From an uncultured Faecalibacterium sp. (GTDB taxonomy: Bacteria; Bacillota; Clostridia; Oscillospirales; Ruminococcaceae): DNA of 64,000 bases. Shown here one piece after another: positions 8,641 through 16,204 of this stretch. The notes under the pieces were generated by a model that saw only the letters and a program-made list of their open reading frames with translations, made no database searches and had not been told where the DNA came from. How positions within the stretch are numbered: position 1 is the stretch's first letter; each line of letters starts with the position of its first letter. The stretch covers positions 120,748 through 184,747 of the forward strand of contig CAKTFS010000001.1 of NCBI GenBank assembly GCA_934561115.1, in the 5' to 3' direction. The position numbers were made by a program, and so were the translations under genes.

Positions 8641-8682
8641 ATAGCAATACCGGGTAGTCCGCAGACTGCCCGGTATTGCTAT
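8641..8682 (+). terminator. Terminator of the glycerophosphodiesterase gene
   Basis: Long, nearly perfect stem (ATAGCAATACCGGGTAGTC with its complement, loop CGCA) ending in ATTTTC on the plus strand. On the minus strand it also ends in a short T run, so it may act in both directions. Confidence 0.75.
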
Positions 8683-8695
8683 TTTCACAAACATA

Positions 8696-8737
8696 CAAAA
8701 AGGAGCCGCAGCACCCTGTTACAGGTACTGCGGCTCC
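8696..8737 (-). terminator. Terminator of rpsB-tsf
   Basis: Stem GGAGCCGCAG (8702-8711) with CTGCGGCTCC (8728-8737), followed on the minus strand by TTTTT. Lies 24 bp past the tsf stop codon. Confidence 0.85.
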
Positions 8738-8760
8738 CATTTTGTCTTTGGAAGTTCAGA

Positions 8761-9684
8761 TTACTTCACCATGCTTGCAACTTCGGATGCGAAGTCGTCA
8801 GCACGCTTCTCCAGACCCTCGCCCTTGACAAAGCGGACGAACTTGACGATCTTGATCTCGCCGCCCAGATCCTTAGCGACCTTAGCGGTGTACTGAGCAA
8901 CGGTCAGGTCGCCGTCCTTGACGAACTCCTGATCGACCAGGCAGTTCTCCTTGAAGAACTTCTTGATCTTGCCCTCGATCATCTTCTCCTTCACAGCCTC
9001 AGGCTTGTTAGCGGTCTTGGGATCCTGAGCCATCTGAGCCAGCATGATCTCCTTCTCCTTAGCCACGACCTCGGCGGGGACAGAAGCCTCGTCGACGTAG
9101 CCGGGGTTAGCAGCAGCGACCTGCATAGCGATATCCTTGCCGTAAGCAACGAACTCGTCCTTAGCGTCGATGTCGTTGGTGGTCTCGAAGTTGACCAGAA
9201 TGCCGTGGGTGCCGCCGCCGTGGACGTATGCAGAGCAAACGCCCTCGTAACGGGTGAAGCGGCGAACCTTGATGTTCTCCTTGATGACCAGGATCAGGTT
9301 CTTCAGAGCCTCGTCAACGGTCTCGCCAGCCTCGGTCTTGCAAGCCATCAGAGCCTCGACATCAGCGGGGTTCTGCTTCATGATGACCTTGGTGGCCTCC
9401 TTGACGAAGTCGACGAACTTGTCGTTCTTGGCAACGAAGTCAGTCTCAGCGTTGACCTCGATGACAACACCGACCTTGCAGGCGGGGCAGTAGTCAGCAT
9501 AGACCATGCCCTCGGCAGCAACGCGGCTTGCCTTCTTGGCGGCGGTAGCCAGACCACGCTCGCGCAGGATCTCGATTGCCTTCTCGAAGTTGCCGTCAGC
9601 CTCGGTCAGAGCCTTCTTGCACTCCATCATGCCGCAGTCGGTCTGCTTGCGCAGTTCCATAACGTCCTTTGCAGAAATAGCCAT
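8761..9684 (-). CDS. tsf: Translation elongation factor Ts
   Basis: Guanine-nucleotide exchange factor that recycles EF-Tu-GDP. The 307-residue protein begins MAISAKDVMELRKQTDCGMM and continues ECKKALTEADGNFEKAIEIL, the standard N-terminal UBA-like domain with the TDxGxx(E)CKKAL signature. The dimerisation core follows (VYADYCPACKVGVVIEVNAE, TDFVAKND). Length is normal. Gap to the upstream rpsB is 48 bp; rpsB-tsf is the usual bacterial pair, transcribed from the promoter before rpsB. Confidence 0.97.
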   Translation of the reverse strand: MAISAKDVMELRKQTDCGMMECKKALTEADGNFEKAIEILRERGLATAAKKASRVAAEGMVYADYCPACKVGVVIEVNAETDFVAKNDKFVDFVKEATKVIMKQNPADVEALMACKTEAGETVDEALKNLILVIKENIKVRRFTRYEGVCSAYVHGGGTHGILVNFETTNDIDAKDEFVAYGKDIAMQVAAANPGYVDEASVPAEVVAKEKEIMLAQMAQDPKTANKPEAVKEKMIEGKIKKFFKENCLVDQEFVKDGDLTVAQYTAKVAKDLGGEIKIVKFVRFVKGEGLEKRADDFASEVASMVK

Positions 9685-9732
9685 TTTTGTTTTCTCCCTT
9701 ACACGTTATTTGATTGGTTGCGGAATGGGAAA

Positions 9733-10455
9733 TCAGGCGTTTGCTGCGTCCTCGGCGGGAGCGGCTTCCTGGTTGCCCTGCTTGCCTTCCAGCACAGCGT
9801 CAGCCATAGCGCCGGCGATCAGCTTGACAGCGCGGATAGCGTCGTCGTTGCCGGGGATCACGTAGTCGATCTCATCGGGGTTGCAGTTGGTATCAACGAT
9901 AGCAACGATGGGGATGTTCAGCTTGCGAGCCTCAGCAACAGCGATGCGCTCCTTGTGAGGATCGACGATGAACATAGCCTTCGGCAGGGTCTTCATGTTC
10001 TTGACGCCGCCCAGGTACTTGTCCAGCTTCTCCATCTCCAGCTCCAGCTTAGCCACTTCCTTCTTGGGCAGCAGCTCGAAGGTGCCGTTCTCCTTCATCT
10101 TAGCCAGCTGATCCATACGGTCGATACGCTTACGGATGGTGCGGAAGTTGGTCATCATGCCGCCCAGCCAACGAGCGTTGACGTAGTGCATGCCGCAGCG
10201 CAGAGCCTCGTCACGGATGGACTCCTGAGCCTGCTTCTTGGTGCCAACGAACAGGATGTCGCCGCCCTCAGCTGCAACTTCCTTCACGTAGTTGTAAGCC
10301 TCGTCCAGCTTCTTCACGGTCTTCTGCAGGTCAATGATATAGATACCATTGCGCTCGGTGAAGATGTACTTAGCCATCTTGGGGTTCCAGCGGCGGGTCT
10401 GGTGACCGAAGTGCACACCTGCCTCGAGAAGCTGCTTCATAGAAACGACTGCCAT
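9733..10455 (-). CDS. rpsB: 30S ribosomal protein S2
   Basis: Small-subunit ribosomal protein. The 240-residue protein begins [20 protein letters not shown] and contains [36 protein letters not shown] and the [10 protein letters not shown] segment, all classical S2 motifs. The ATG at 10455 follows a GGAGGT ribosome site; a longer frame upstream is leader sequence without similarity. A promoter near 10585-10613 predicts a leader of about 120 nt with GC-rich palindromic segments. Such a leader could serve autoregulation by S2, as known in other bacteria, but this is not shown here. Confidence 0.97.
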   Translation of the reverse strand: MAVVSMKQLLEAGVHFGHQTRRWNPKMAKYIFTERNGIYIIDLQKTVKKLDEAYNYVKEVAAEGGDILFVGTKKQAQESIRDEALRCGMHYVNARWLGGMMTNFRTIRKRIDRMDQLAKMKENGTFELLPKKEVAKLELEMEKLDKYLGGVKNMKTLPKAMFIVDPHKERIAVAEARKLNIPIVAIVDTNCNPDEIDYVIPGNDDAIRAVKLIAGAMADAVLEGKQGNQEAAPAEDAANA

Positions 10456-10584
10456 AATAAAATACCTCCAGATATTGTTTTGCCTCCGCACACCGTGATC
10501 TGCACGGTACATCGGGTACCGGCGGACTGCCCTCAACCCAAAAGGGCACAAAAGGGCATAGTGATGCGTGTGTAATGCTTTGTT

Positions 10585-10613
10585 ATAATAGCACAAAAAG
10601 AATGCGGTTGCAA
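10585..10613 (-). promoter_or_regulatory. Promoter of rpsB-tsf
   Basis: Minus strand -35 TTGCAA (10608-10613), 17 bp, -10 TATTAT (10585-10590). The transcript would start near 10578 and have a leader of about 120 nt. Confidence 0.75.
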
Positions 10614-10656
10614 GTGGTTTTCTCTGTTTTGTATAAAGAAATGCTTACTTTTTCTC

Positions 10657-12594
10657 TTATTTGCCCGTATTCATCCCGCTCAGACCCGCAACACCCATGC
10701 GGTTGAGGGCATATCCCTTGCCGAACATCAGGTCATATTGCAGCATCCAGTGCTCGTTCGTCCAGCGCTGCTGGAACTCCGTGGGCTGCTGGGTGGTGGT
10801 GCCGTCCAGATTCATGGTGGTGCCGCGGGTGCAGCTGCGGCTGGCGACCCGCAGCTGCCGGTTGAGGAACTGGAAGTACAGCGGCTGCTCCAGCCCGAAC
10901 AGCTCCATCATCACCGGGGAGATATCATAAGCGGCAATGGTGCCCAGGTCCACCTGCTGCTGGCTGTAATTCGACCACATCAGCAGCGTGGTCTGGTGCA
11001 GACGGGGGTCGGTGCTGGAGCCGCTTGCATAACCGGTGGTGGTGTAGACATCGTAGTTGGAATCGATGGGATTATAATGGTCGCCCCAGAACACCAGAAT
11101 GACTGGCTCGTCCACCTGAGAGAAGTACGCCGTCAGCTTGCCCAGCATGGCGTCTGCATCCCGGATGCCGGTAGCGAAATCTTCCAGCGCACCCACGGTA
11201 CTGCTCTTAAGCCCCACCGGGTGGGAAACAACGTGCACCCGCTCGTCGTCCGGGTAGTTGTCTCTATTATAATTGGTATGGTTCTGCATGGTGACCGCGT
11301 GCAGGAAGATGGGCTTATCAGAGGAAGTGCTCATCTTTTCGTACTGCTGAATGATCTGGTCAGCCATGGAGTCATCGGTCACAAGGCCGCTGGTCCAGTA
11401 GTGCTTGCGCACCTTGGTCACGCCGTGCATATCCTCCAGACTGATAAAATCGCTGAAGCCGAGGTTGGGGTAGGCCTTATCGCGGCTCCAGTATTTTGCC
11501 CAGAAGCAATGCACCGCAGCGGTCTGGTAGCCCTTGAGTTTGAGGTAATTGGGCAGGGCGAACATGGGCTTTGTGACGTGCTGCTGGTAAGGCTTGCTGC
11601 CGCTGGGTAGGAAGGACACCGAGTAGCCGGTCAGGGCTTCAAATTCCACGTCACAGGTGCCGCCGCCAAAGCTGGGGCTGTAGGCCCTGCCGTAGGCGCT
11701 GGTCTGCTGCAGAGCGTGAAGGTTCTGCGATACATCGGTATCAAAGGTGATGCCGTACTGCTCCAATTCGGAAACATCCCAGTAGGACTCGTCCATCACA
11801 TAAATAATGGTAGGCTGCTTTGCCTGCTCCTCCTTGGGGGTAGTGGCGGCATAGCTGCCTGCGTACATGGGGCCGGTGGAGAATTTTTCGCTCTCGGCTA
11901 CGTTATCCAGAATATCGTCCACTGCCTGCTCCGAGTAGCCCTCGGGCTTGTCGATCTCAAGATTGGTGAGGTTGGTCATAAAACCGGTAAGTACACCGTA
12001 GTAGCGGTAGTAGCGGTCCTGCATCCATGCATCCGGCGTGATGCCCAAAACCTGCGTGACAGCGGGCTGTAAGTAGACACCGAAGATCAGCAGACACAGC
12101 GCCGCTGCCGAAGCGCCGCTGCCCGCAAGCCTTGGCAGCCAGCGCTGGCGCAGCCGCCCGCGATAAACAAAGAAGCTTGCCACCGTCAGTGCCAGCACCA
12201 GCACAATGGAGACCACCATGCTGGTCTGCATCTTGAGCCCGGCAGCAGAGGCCACACCGGCGGCCTCGGACACCTGCATCAGATCCCACGGCAGAAAGGG
12301 CTCGCCCCGCAGCTGCATGGTATAAAAGTTCACCGCGCAGGGCGCACAGCCCAGAACGGCCATGCCCAGCGTAGCAAGCGGCGGGATGCGCAGCACCCAG
12401 TCCAGCAGCTCCCACACCAGAAACAGCAGCAGCCATGCCAGCAGGTACGCCCCGAAATGGGGAAAAATAAAGCTGATAAAGGTATCAGCGGTCAGCGACC
12501 CGCGCGCGATCCACTCGCCCAGCAGCAGCACGATAAAGGAAGCTGCCGCCGGGAAGAGCATCCGCAGGGTCAACAGCGGTTTGGATGTTTTCAT
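10657..12594 (-). CDS. LTA synthase family sulfatase-fold membrane phosphotransferase
   Basis: Membrane protein of the lipoteichoic acid synthase / phosphoglycerol transferase family, expected to act on the outer face of the membrane. About five N-terminal membrane segments occupy residues 10-180. The extracellular sulfatase-fold domain starts near residue 260. Metal and catalytic residues match LtaS: E269 in YVMDESYWD, nucleophile T313 in GGGTCDVEFE, and D505-H506 in VFWGDHYNP. The protein has 645 residues, normal for the family. Single gene with its own promoter and a GGGATA-type ribosome site. Whether it makes LTA or decorates another glycopolymer cannot be told from sequence. Confidence 0.88.
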   Translation of the reverse strand: MKTSKPLLTLRMLFPAAASFIVLLLGEWIARGSLTADTFISFIFPHFGAYLLAWLLLFLVWELLDWVLRIPPLATLGMAVLGCAPCAVNFYTMQLRGEPFLPWDLMQVSEAAGVASAAGLKMQTSMVVSIVLVLALTVASFFVYRGRLRQRWLPRLAGSGASAAALCLLIFGVYLQPAVTQVLGITPDAWMQDRYYRYYGVLTGFMTNLTNLEIDKPEGYSEQAVDDILDNVAESEKFSTGPMYAGSYAATTPKEEQAKQPTIIYVMDESYWDVSELEQYGITFDTDVSQNLHALQQTSAYGRAYSPSFGGGTCDVEFEALTGYSVSFLPSGSKPYQQHVTKPMFALPNYLKLKGYQTAAVHCFWAKYWSRDKAYPNLGFSDFISLEDMHGVTKVRKHYWTSGLVTDDSMADQIIQQYEKMSTSSDKPIFLHAVTMQNHTNYNRDNYPDDERVHVVSHPVGLKSSTVGALEDFATGIRDADAMLGKLTAYFSQVDEPVILVFWGDHYNPIDSNYDVYTTTGYASGSSTDPRLHQTTLLMWSNYSQQQVDLGTIAAYDISPVMMELFGLEQPLYFQFLNRQLRVASRSCTRGTTMNLDGTTTQQPTEFQQRWTNEHWMLQYDLMFGKGYALNRMGVAGLSGMNTGK

Positions 12595-12668
12595 AGTCGA
12601 TATCCCTTTCCACGTCCCGAACTCTACACCTGAGGTGGCTGTGCTGTTTGCACAAGCCTTTCGTGCCT

Positions 12669-12696
12669 ATTATAGTCACTTTGCCGAAAATGTCTA
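12669..12696 (-). promoter_or_regulatory. Promoter of the LTA synthase-like gene
   Basis: Minus strand -35 TAGACA (12691-12696), 16 bp, -10 TATAAT (12669-12674). Start predicted near 12662, about 68 nt before the ATG. Confidence 0.65.
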
Positions 12697-12749
12697 TTCA
12701 TGATTTTACAAAAATTACGGTTTTATTTTTCAAAATATTCCCCTATTTT

Positions 12750-13043
12750 TCACAGACCCAGCTTTGCCCGCAGCTGCTGCCAGAAGCCGTGAGGTGCTGC
12801 CGGTGCTTTTGGCACGGCGGTATGCACCAGAATGGCGTCCGTGCCGATGGTCTCGATCTCCCGCCACGGGATCGTCAGGCTCTCATCCCGGCCAAGCAGC
12901 CCCAGCAGCCGCGGCCTGCCCAGCAAAATCAGGCTTTGCAGCTGCGCCGTTGCAGTGTCAAACTCCAGATCGTCCGCACGGCCAAGGCACACCCCCTGCT
13001 CCAGCTGGACGACCTCCTTCTCGCATAGTTCCCGGATCGTCAC
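12750..13043 (-). CDS. YlmC/YmxH family PRC-barrel protein
   Basis: Small PRC-barrel protein of the YlmC/YmxH family, linked to sporulation in Bacillus and clostridia but of unknown biochemical role. The 97 residues start (V)TIRELCEKEVVQLEQGVCLG and contain the barrel pattern DDLEFDTATAQLQSLILLGR followed by DESLTIPWREIETIGTDAIL. The GTG start at 13043 is chosen because AGGGGAG lies 6-8 nt upstream and because homologues begin at this point; the longer upstream frame has no similarity. It faces the HAD gene divergently. Presence in this genome does not by itself show that the organism sporulates. Confidence 0.75.
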   Translation of the reverse strand: MTIRELCEKEVVQLEQGVCLGRADDLEFDTATAQLQSLILLGRPRLLGLLGRDESLTIPWREIETIGTDAILVHTAVPKAPAAPHGFWQQLRAKLGL

Positions 13044-13123
13044 GGCGCTCTCCCCTTTCTGCCACAGCATACGCCGGGGCGGCATTTTCTATGCCAAAGG
13101 GGTGGAAAGCACCCGCTCAGTTG

Positions 13124-13132
13124 TGGTATACT
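13124..13132 (+). promoter_or_regulatory. Possible extended -10 promoter of the HAD gene
   Basis: TGG followed by TATACT forms an extended -10 about 48 nt before the ATG at 13180. The -35 position has no good match, so the call is tentative. Confidence 0.4.
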
Positions 13133-13179
13133 ATGGAAAATATCTGAGAAAACTATCCAAAACAAGCGAGGCAGCAGTT

Positions 13180-13794
13180 ATGTATAAAAGTATTATTTTT
13201 GATATCGGCGGCGTGCTGGTGGATTTTGACCCCAAGGCGTACTTAGTAGACCGGCTGTGCAACGCCGAAATGGAAGAAAAGGTCTATGACCTGACCTTTG
13301 GCAGTGAGGAGTGGCAGCTGCTGGATGCAGGTAAACTTTCCCGCTACGATGGCAACCAGAGGATGCTGGAGCACGCCCGCGCCGAGGGCTGTGCCTTTGA
13401 GGTGCAGGGCGTGCTGGACGACTGGATGCACATTCTGCGCCCGCGTCTGCGGATGCTGGAGCTGGTGCGGCGGCTGAAGAACCACGGTTATTGCGTGTAT
13501 TACCTGAGCAATATCCCGCAGGATGTGCTGGAATTGCTGACCGAGCGCGGCGTGCTGGCCCAGTTTGACGGCGGTGTGGCCTCCTGCGAGGTACAGGTGA
13601 ACAAGCCCGACCCTCAGATCTACAAGGCCCTGCTGAAGAAATATCAGCTGAAGGCCAGCGAGTGCGTATTTATCGACGACAGGCTGGAAAATGTGCAGGC
13701 CGCCTTTGCGCTGGGCTTTGCCGGTATCCAGATGAAGGACAGCGTAGGCACGCTGATCCGCAGCCTTGCCACCTGTAACGTGACGCTGCGCTGA
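13180..13794 (+). CDS. HAD superfamily hydrolase (subfamily IA, YihX-like)
   Basis: Haloacid dehalogenase-type phosphatase of unknown substrate. The 204-residue protein begins MYKSIIFDIGGVLVDFDPKA; motif I is FDIGGV, in which the usual second Asp of DxDxT is Gly, as in many YihX-type sugar-phosphate phosphatases. Motif II is YYLSN, the lysine K of motif III lies in VNKPDPQIY, and motif IV is FIDDRLENV. All catalytic elements are present. ATG at 13180 has a GAGG site 8 nt upstream. No functional partner nearby; it is flanked by a strong terminator. Confidence 0.88.
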   Translation: MYKSIIFDIGGVLVDFDPKAYLVDRLCNAEMEEKVYDLTFGSEEWQLLDAGKLSRYDGNQRMLEHARAEGCAFEVQGVLDDWMHILRPRLRMLELVRRLKNHGYCVYYLSNIPQDVLELLTERGVLAQFDGGVASCEVQVNKPDPQIYKALLKKYQLKASECVFIDDRLENVQAAFALGFAGIQMKDSVGTLIRSLATCNVTLR

Positions 13795-13810
13795 GCATTG
13801 ATACAGTAAA

Positions 13811-13857
13811 ACGCAGCAGCCCCTGCCGGAAAGGCCTCTCCGGCAGGGGCTGCTTTG
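13811..13857. terminator. Bidirectional terminator between the HAD and DUF1540 genes
   Basis: Perfect 14-bp stem GCAGCCCCTGCCGG (13816-13829) with 13840-13853. T-rich sequence follows on the plus strand and the minus strand reads into GTTTTAC, so it can serve both convergent genes. Confidence 0.8.
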
Positions 13858-13872
13858 CGTTGGTGGGGAAAC

Positions 13873-14031
13873 TTACTTTTCCTCGTAGCTCTGGCAGTAG
13901 TGCGGGGTCTCCACCTGCTGGGTGGTGCAGTTGCACTGCTCCGTCACCTTGATCTGCGGCAGATCACATTTGCAGCCGTCCACATTGTGGCAGCACGCGC
14001 AGACATCACAGGTCACGCCGATGTTTTCCAT
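13873..14031 (-). CDS. DUF1540 domain protein, Cys-rich
   Basis: A 52-residue protein beginning MENIGVTCDVCACCHN, with further cysteines in GCKCDL and QCNC and a final HYCQSYEE. The spacing of CxxCxCCH and the C-terminal Cys matches the DUF1540 family of small clostridial metal-binding-like proteins of unknown function. The ATG at 14031 has AGAGGTGA at good spacing and the gene ends just before the bidirectional terminator. Cotranscription with the upstream YgbA-family gene is possible: the gap is 57 bp. Confidence 0.82.
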   Translation of the reverse strand: MENIGVTCDVCACCHNVDGCKCDLPQIKVTEQCNCTTQQVETPHYCQSYEEK

Positions 14032-14088
14032 GCTTATCACCTCTTTGTCCATAGGTTGCCCCGCGGAGCAAGGGTTTATACATGGGTT

Positions 14089-14448
14089 TTATCCATTTGC
14101 CTTTTTGGCTTCCCGCTTGGACTTGAGCGTGACCGCCACATGCCTGATAGACAATACCGGGTGCACCGGCAGCATACGCGGGCCCGCCCAGCGCATGACA
14201 GCGCGGATCTTCTCCCGCATTTCCGGTTTATAGCAATGGACCTTGCAGGCGGAGCAGAAGGTCTTTGTTTCCATAAACGGACACTTTTCGATGCGCGCAA
14301 GCGCATAATCGTGCAGTTGCCGGCACTCCGGGCATAAAGCACCTTTGGGGGTGCCATGCTGTTTGCGGCAGTAGAGCGCTATCATCTCGCTGACAAGCAG
14401 TTTTTCATCTGCACGCTTTTTATCCAGGTTTTTCGAAGCTTGCTGCAT
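14089..14448 (-). CDS. YgbA family protein (nitrous-oxide-stimulated promoter family)
   Basis: A 119-residue Cys-rich protein of the YgbA_NO family (nitrous oxide-stimulated promoter). In enterobacteria ygbA is induced by nitric oxide through NsrR. Features: an N-terminal helix with EMIALYCRKQHG, then LCPECRQLHDYALARIEKCPF, and METKTFCSACKVHCYKPEMR; these Cys pairs look metal-binding. The C-terminus RAVMRWAGPRMLPVHPVLSI is also typical. ATG at 14448 follows GGAGGAAC. Upstream are a promoter (14739-14767), an inverted repeat shared with the flavodoxin gene and a possible attenuating hairpin. A stress-linked role is inferred from the family only. Confidence 0.8.
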   Translation of the reverse strand: MQQASKNLDKKRADEKLLVSEMIALYCRKQHGTPKGALCPECRQLHDYALARIEKCPFMETKTFCSACKVHCYKPEMREKIRAVMRWAGPRMLPVHPVLSIRHVAVTLKSKREAKKANG

Positions 14449-14472
14449 CGGGTCCGTTCCTCCTGATCGTTC

Positions 14473-14571
14473 TTATTCTCTTTTACGGCCTGACCGGCGC
14501 GCAGCGCGGCGTACTGCACCGCGCAAAAACGCAAAGCCTACCGTAACACCAATTGCTGCAGCCATCTCCAT
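14473..14571 (-). CDS. Possible small basic membrane peptide
   Basis: A 32-codon open frame beginning MEMAAAIGVTVGFAFLRG and ending in a basic tail (RRAARRSGRKRE). It lies in the leader of the YgbA-family transcript and ends 25 bp before that gene. Only a weak GGCGG sequence precedes the ATG. One hydrophobic segment plus a positive tail is a common small-membrane-protein layout, but coding is not proven; conservation of the frame would decide it. Confidence 0.3.
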   Translation of the reverse strand: MEMAAAIGVTVGFAFLRGAVRRAARRSGRKRE

Positions 14572-14586
14572 ATACACCGCCTTTAC

Positions 14587-14633
14587 CAAAAACGGCAGGA
14601 GTTGACGGATATTTCGTCCGCTTTCCCCTGCCG
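14587..14633 (-). terminator. Hairpin with T run in the leader of the YgbA-family transcript
   Basis: Outer stem CGGCAGG/CCTGCCG (14593-14599 with 14627-14633) and inner GACG/CGTC, followed on the minus strand by TTTTT. It is either the end of the flavodoxin transcript or an attenuator, because a promoter lies upstream of it at 14739-14767. Confidence 0.55.
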
Positions 14634-14681
14634 CAAATTCCACTTTTTACGATATTCTGTGCAAAGGCTGCTGCGTTCTCA

Positions 14682-14703
14682 AAAGTTAGCGGTTTCTAAC
14701 TTT
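14682..14703. promoter_or_regulatory. Inverted repeat AAAGTTAG-N6-CTAACTTT
   Basis: Perfect 8-bp arms with a 6-bp spacer. It lies about 30-50 bp downstream of the predicted start of the YgbA-family transcript. Two similar elements occur upstream of the flavodoxin gene. Confidence 0.6.
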
Positions 14704-14738
14704 CATTTCTATAAAAATGCCGAAACACGGCAGTTCAT

Positions 14739-14767
14739 AGTTTAACGCAGCAAACCGTTTTTGTCAA
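14739..14767 (-). promoter_or_regulatory. Promoter for the YgbA-family gene
   Basis: Minus strand -35 TTGACA (14762-14767), 17 bp, -10 TAAACT (14739-14744). It points away from the flavodoxin gene into the leader of the small peptide and YgbA-family genes. Confidence 0.55.
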
Positions 14768-14789
14768 GAGAATGCTTCCCCTGCAAAGT

Positions 14790-15212
14790 TTACCAAGCAG
14801 CCAGATCTGCGCCCAGCTTACGGCAGGCAGCCTGCACGTCGTCATCGGGCGTTTCGTTGCAGATGAGCCCCTCCTCGCTGAACAGCTGTGCGCCGTCGTC
14901 CTGTGCGCGCTGGGCCCAGTCGCGCATCCACTGGCCGTCGCCCCAGCCGTAGGAGCCGAACAGTGCGATCTTTTTGCCGTTCAACGAGCCTTCCAGTGCA
15001 GCAAACATGGGCTCGAACTCGCTCTCTTCCAGCTGCTCTGCACCCATAGCCGGGCAGCCAAAGGCCACCACGTCAAACTCTGCCAGCTTTGCGGGGGTCA
15101 TATCGGCGCAGGACACGATGGTGCCGTTTGCGCCTGCACCCTCGGCGATGCAGTTTGCCATGGTCTCGGTGTTGCCGGTGGCGCTCCAGAATACGATTGC
15201 TACTTTGCTCAT
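14790..15212 (-). CDS. Short-chain flavodoxin
   Basis: FMN-binding electron carrier that replaces ferredoxin in low-potential redox reactions, typically under iron limitation. The 140-residue protein starts MSKVAIVFWSATGNTETMAN; the phosphate loop WSATGNTE is the FMN signature. The second flavin loop is FGCPAMG and the third region is FGSYGWGDGQWM, where Trp and Gly flank the isoalloxazine. Length is that of clostridial flavodoxins. ATG at 15212 follows an AAAGAGGTAG site. It has its own promoter with an inverted repeat at the predicted start, which suggests specific repression. Confidence 0.95.
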   Translation of the reverse strand: MSKVAIVFWSATGNTETMANCIAEGAGANGTIVSCADMTPAKLAEFDVVAFGCPAMGAEQLEESEFEPMFAALEGSLNGKKIALFGSYGWGDGQWMRDWAQRAQDDGAQLFSEEGLICNETPDDDVQAACRKLGADLAAW

Positions 15213-15236
15213 AAAACTCTACCTCTTTCTCTGTGT

Positions 15237-15254
15237 AGTTAGTTTAGGATAACT
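15237..15254. promoter_or_regulatory. Inverted repeat AGTTAG-N6-ATAACT near the flavodoxin start
   Basis: One mismatch from the AGTTAG-N6-CTAACT pattern, located in the flavodoxin leader about 25 bp before the ATG. Confidence 0.45.
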
Positions 15255-15299
15255 TCATGTCTTGTGAAAATGCGTCCATATTTCATGACGCATTTTTGC

Positions 15300-15316
15300 A
15301 GTTAGTATTTTCTAAC
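15300..15316. promoter_or_regulatory. Operator-like inverted repeat AGTTAG-N6-CTAAC at the flavodoxin start site
   Basis: The repeat covers the predicted transcription start and sits 7 bp downstream of the -10 box, a position suited to repression. Same arms and spacer as at 14682-14703. Confidence 0.6.
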
Positions 15317-15323
15317 CGTCAAC

Positions 15324-15353
15324 AGGATACCACAGCCCTGCCCTGCTTGTCAA
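15324..15353 (-). promoter_or_regulatory. Flavodoxin promoter
   Basis: Minus strand -35 TTGACA (15348-15353), 18 bp, -10 TATCCT (15324-15329). Start predicted near 15317; leader about 105 nt. Confidence 0.65.
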
Positions 15354-15397
15354 GGCATTGGCGCGATGTTTGCATGATGCAACAATGCCGCCTTTCC

Positions 15398-15420
15398 CAA
15401 AAGTGCACGGAGCGTGCATT
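15398..15420 (-). terminator. Weak terminator after the DUF1624 gene
   Basis: Stem TGCACG (15404-15409) with CGTGCA (15413-15418), then TTTT on the minus strand. The stem is short, so read-through is possible. Confidence 0.45.
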
Positions 15421-16176
15421 TCAGCCGCCCAATACGCGGAACACCACCAACAGCACCCCGTAGATGACCGGCTGGTGCAGCAGATACAGCAGCAGCGAAT
15501 GCCGCCCAAGCCAGCCCAGCGGTGGGCAGACCGAGCGGCGCAAGGGCTCCATGCGCTGCCGCCCTACAACGCCGTAGAGAAAGTACCCCGCCCAGAACAG
15601 AAACAACCACGGCAGAAGGGCGAAATAATCCGTAGAATAGAACCACCACGGATAAAAGCCAAAGTACGCAGTAGCGTAATTTACATACAGTGTCTGCGGC
15701 AGCCAGAGACGCAAACTGCCAAAACCCAGATAGCCTGCCGAAACATTGCGGGTAAGGGCGAACAGCACTGCAGAGACAGCAAACCCTGCTGCGGGTGGAA
15801 TGCGCCGCAGCGGCTTTTCCAAAAGGCCGGTCAGCAGCATGGCGCTGCCCAGCAGGGTCAGCACCCCAAAAACGACCCTATCCTCCGGCATAAAAAACAG
15901 CGTGACCGCCGTGACCAGTGCCCCTGCCCCGAACACCTGTGCGCCCCGGCGCAAGGTATGATGTCCCAGCTGCACGCAGAAGCCGGACAGCAGAATGAAC
16001 ACCCAGCAGATGCTCTGCTGCCACAGATGCCCGGGCAAGCCATAATACCAGTCGGCCTGAATGCCGAAGAGATTGACCAGATCCCAGCAGCCGTGATAGA
16101 GCATCATACTGACCAGATCCAGCCCGCGCAGCTCGTCCAGAAGGGCGTAGCGGGCAGAAGTATTACTGCACTTCAC
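15421..16176 (-). CDS. DUF1624 / heparan-alpha-glucosaminide acetyltransferase-like membrane protein
   Basis: Polytopic membrane protein of 251 residues belonging to the DUF1624 (HGSNAT catalytic-like) family of putative acyltransferases. The N-terminal signature LLDELRGLDLVSMMLYHGCW contains the conserved RG...M.YH elements, followed by about seven hydrophobic segments (for example ICWVFILLSGFCVQLGHH, YFALLPWLFLFWAGYFLYG). The C-terminal LGRHSLLLYLLHQPVIYG is also typical. Start: GTG at 16176 has GGGAAGG 8 nt upstream; a GTG at 16200 would add eight residues and lie almost against the stop of the U32 gene. It closes the pcrA-to-U32 run. Substrate unknown. Confidence 0.78.
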   Translation of the reverse strand: MKCSNTSARYALLDELRGLDLVSMMLYHGCWDLVNLFGIQADWYYGLPGHLWQQSICWVFILLSGFCVQLGHHTLRRGAQVFGAGALVTAVTLFFMPEDRVVFGVLTLLGSAMLLTGLLEKPLRRIPPAAGFAVSAVLFALTRNVSAGYLGFGSLRLWLPQTLYVNYATAYFGFYPWWFYSTDYFALLPWLFLFWAGYFLYGVVGRQRMEPLRRSVCPPLGWLGRHSLLLYLLHQPVIYGVLLVVFRVLGG

Positions 16177-16204
16177 GGCGTTTTCCTTCCCTTTTGTCAC
16201 GCTG

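Noticed and set aside
8461-10575. Long plus-strand open frame running from the glycerophosphodiesterase end across tsf and rpsB
   Set aside because: Antisense to tsf and rpsB and crossing two terminators; a codon-bias shadow.
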